Shown piece by piece: positions 7,000 through 7,139 of a stretch of DNA of 7,139 bases; the first letter of the stretch is position 1; each line of letters opens with the position of its first letter. The stretch spans positions 1 to 7,139 of the forward strand of contig CAZVFE010000077.1 in NCBI GenBank assembly GCA_964626405.1, written 5' to 3'. A program made the translations under genes and the position numbers. The notes under the pieces were generated by a model. The model saw nothing but the letters and a program-made list of their open reading frames with translations. It was not told the origin of the DNA and did not search any database. The DNA comes from CAZVFE01 sp964626405. GTDB taxonomy: Bacteria > Bacteroidota > Bacteroidia > Cytophagales > Spirosomataceae.

Positions 7000-7139
7000 A
7001 TGTCGAAAATGGATGAGGCAATTATTGCCATCTTAGAAAAGCGATTAGAATTAAGTCAGTTAACCTATGCTGATGAGAAATATGATGATATTGAAGAAGA
7101 ATTACATGATTTGGAGGACGACTTCAATGAGGAATATGG
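7000..7139 (+). CDS. Acidic protein of unknown function, N-terminal part
   Basis: This reading frame starts with ATG at 7000 (a second in-frame ATG is at 7009) and stays open to the window edge, giving 46 whole codons. I do not recognise the protein. Of these 46 residues 17 are Asp or Glu and only 4 are Lys or Arg. The spacing of Ile/Leu in AIIAILEKRLELSQL suggests an amphipathic helix, followed by an acidic helical segment (DDIEEELHDLEDDF). No catalytic motif, signal peptide or membrane segment is visible in this portion. An A-rich leader and a TAGTTTTG box upstream support expression in Bacteroidota style. It is transcribed away from menC. It is probably a small cytoplasmic protein, but that is a guess because the C terminus lies outside the window. 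Confidence 0.7.
   Translation, partial: MSKMDEAIIAILEKRLELSQLTYADEKYDDIEEELHDLEDDFNEEY

Noticed and set aside
1..7139. tRNA or rRNA genes, insertion sequences, CRISPR repeats, attachment sites
   Set aside because: Coding regions fill nearly the whole window, gaps are 70 bp or less, and no transposase, direct-repeat array or tRNA-like fold was seen on reading.

Overview
The window looks like an ordinary chromosomal stretch from a Bacteroidota bacterium, most likely a Cytophagales (Cyclobacteriaceae/Algoriphagus-like) genome. The reasons are the AT-rich DNA, the Porin_10-type outer-membrane porin, a single-chain Bacteroidota form of the AddB/RecB-family nuclease, the absence of convincing Shine-Dalgarno sites, and promoter-like boxes of the Bacteroidota TAnnTTTG type. 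The lineage below phylum is inferred from protein style, not from a search.

Layout: (1) 3-2834, minus strand: a large AddB-like protein, a UvrD-like helicase scaffold without a Walker A motif followed by a PD-(D/E)XK nuclease with a four-cysteine Fe-S cluster. (2) 2885-4882, plus strand: a secreted Porin_10-family outer-membrane beta-barrel, divergent from the nuclease across a gap of about 50 bp. (3) 4879-5868, minus strand: lpxK, the lipid A 4'-kinase, convergent with the porin, with the two stop codons interlocked in one TTAA. (4) 5887-6930, minus strand: menC, o-succinylbenzoate synthase of menaquinone synthesis, directly upstream of lpxK and in the same reading frame. (5) 7000 to the right edge, plus strand: the first 46 codons of a very acidic protein of unknown function, divergent from menC across 69 bp.

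How the genes fit together: menC and lpxK are probably co-transcribed, but they serve different pathways (respiratory quinone and outer-membrane lipid A). The porin and LpxK both concern the outer membrane but face each other, so they are not one operon. The nuclease would act with an AddA-type helicase-nuclease in double-strand-break processing; no such partner lies inside the window, and the gene ends 2 bases from the left edge, so its downstream neighbour cannot be seen.

There is no RNA gene, CRISPR array, mobile element or long intergenic space, and no gene-free stretch exceeds 70 bp. I found no evidence of a new biological system. The points worth a second look concern gene boundaries: three of the five genes lack an ATG start, lpxK opens in frame right after the menC stop, a promoter-like box touches the porin start codon, and the convergent stop codons sit inside a small hairpin.
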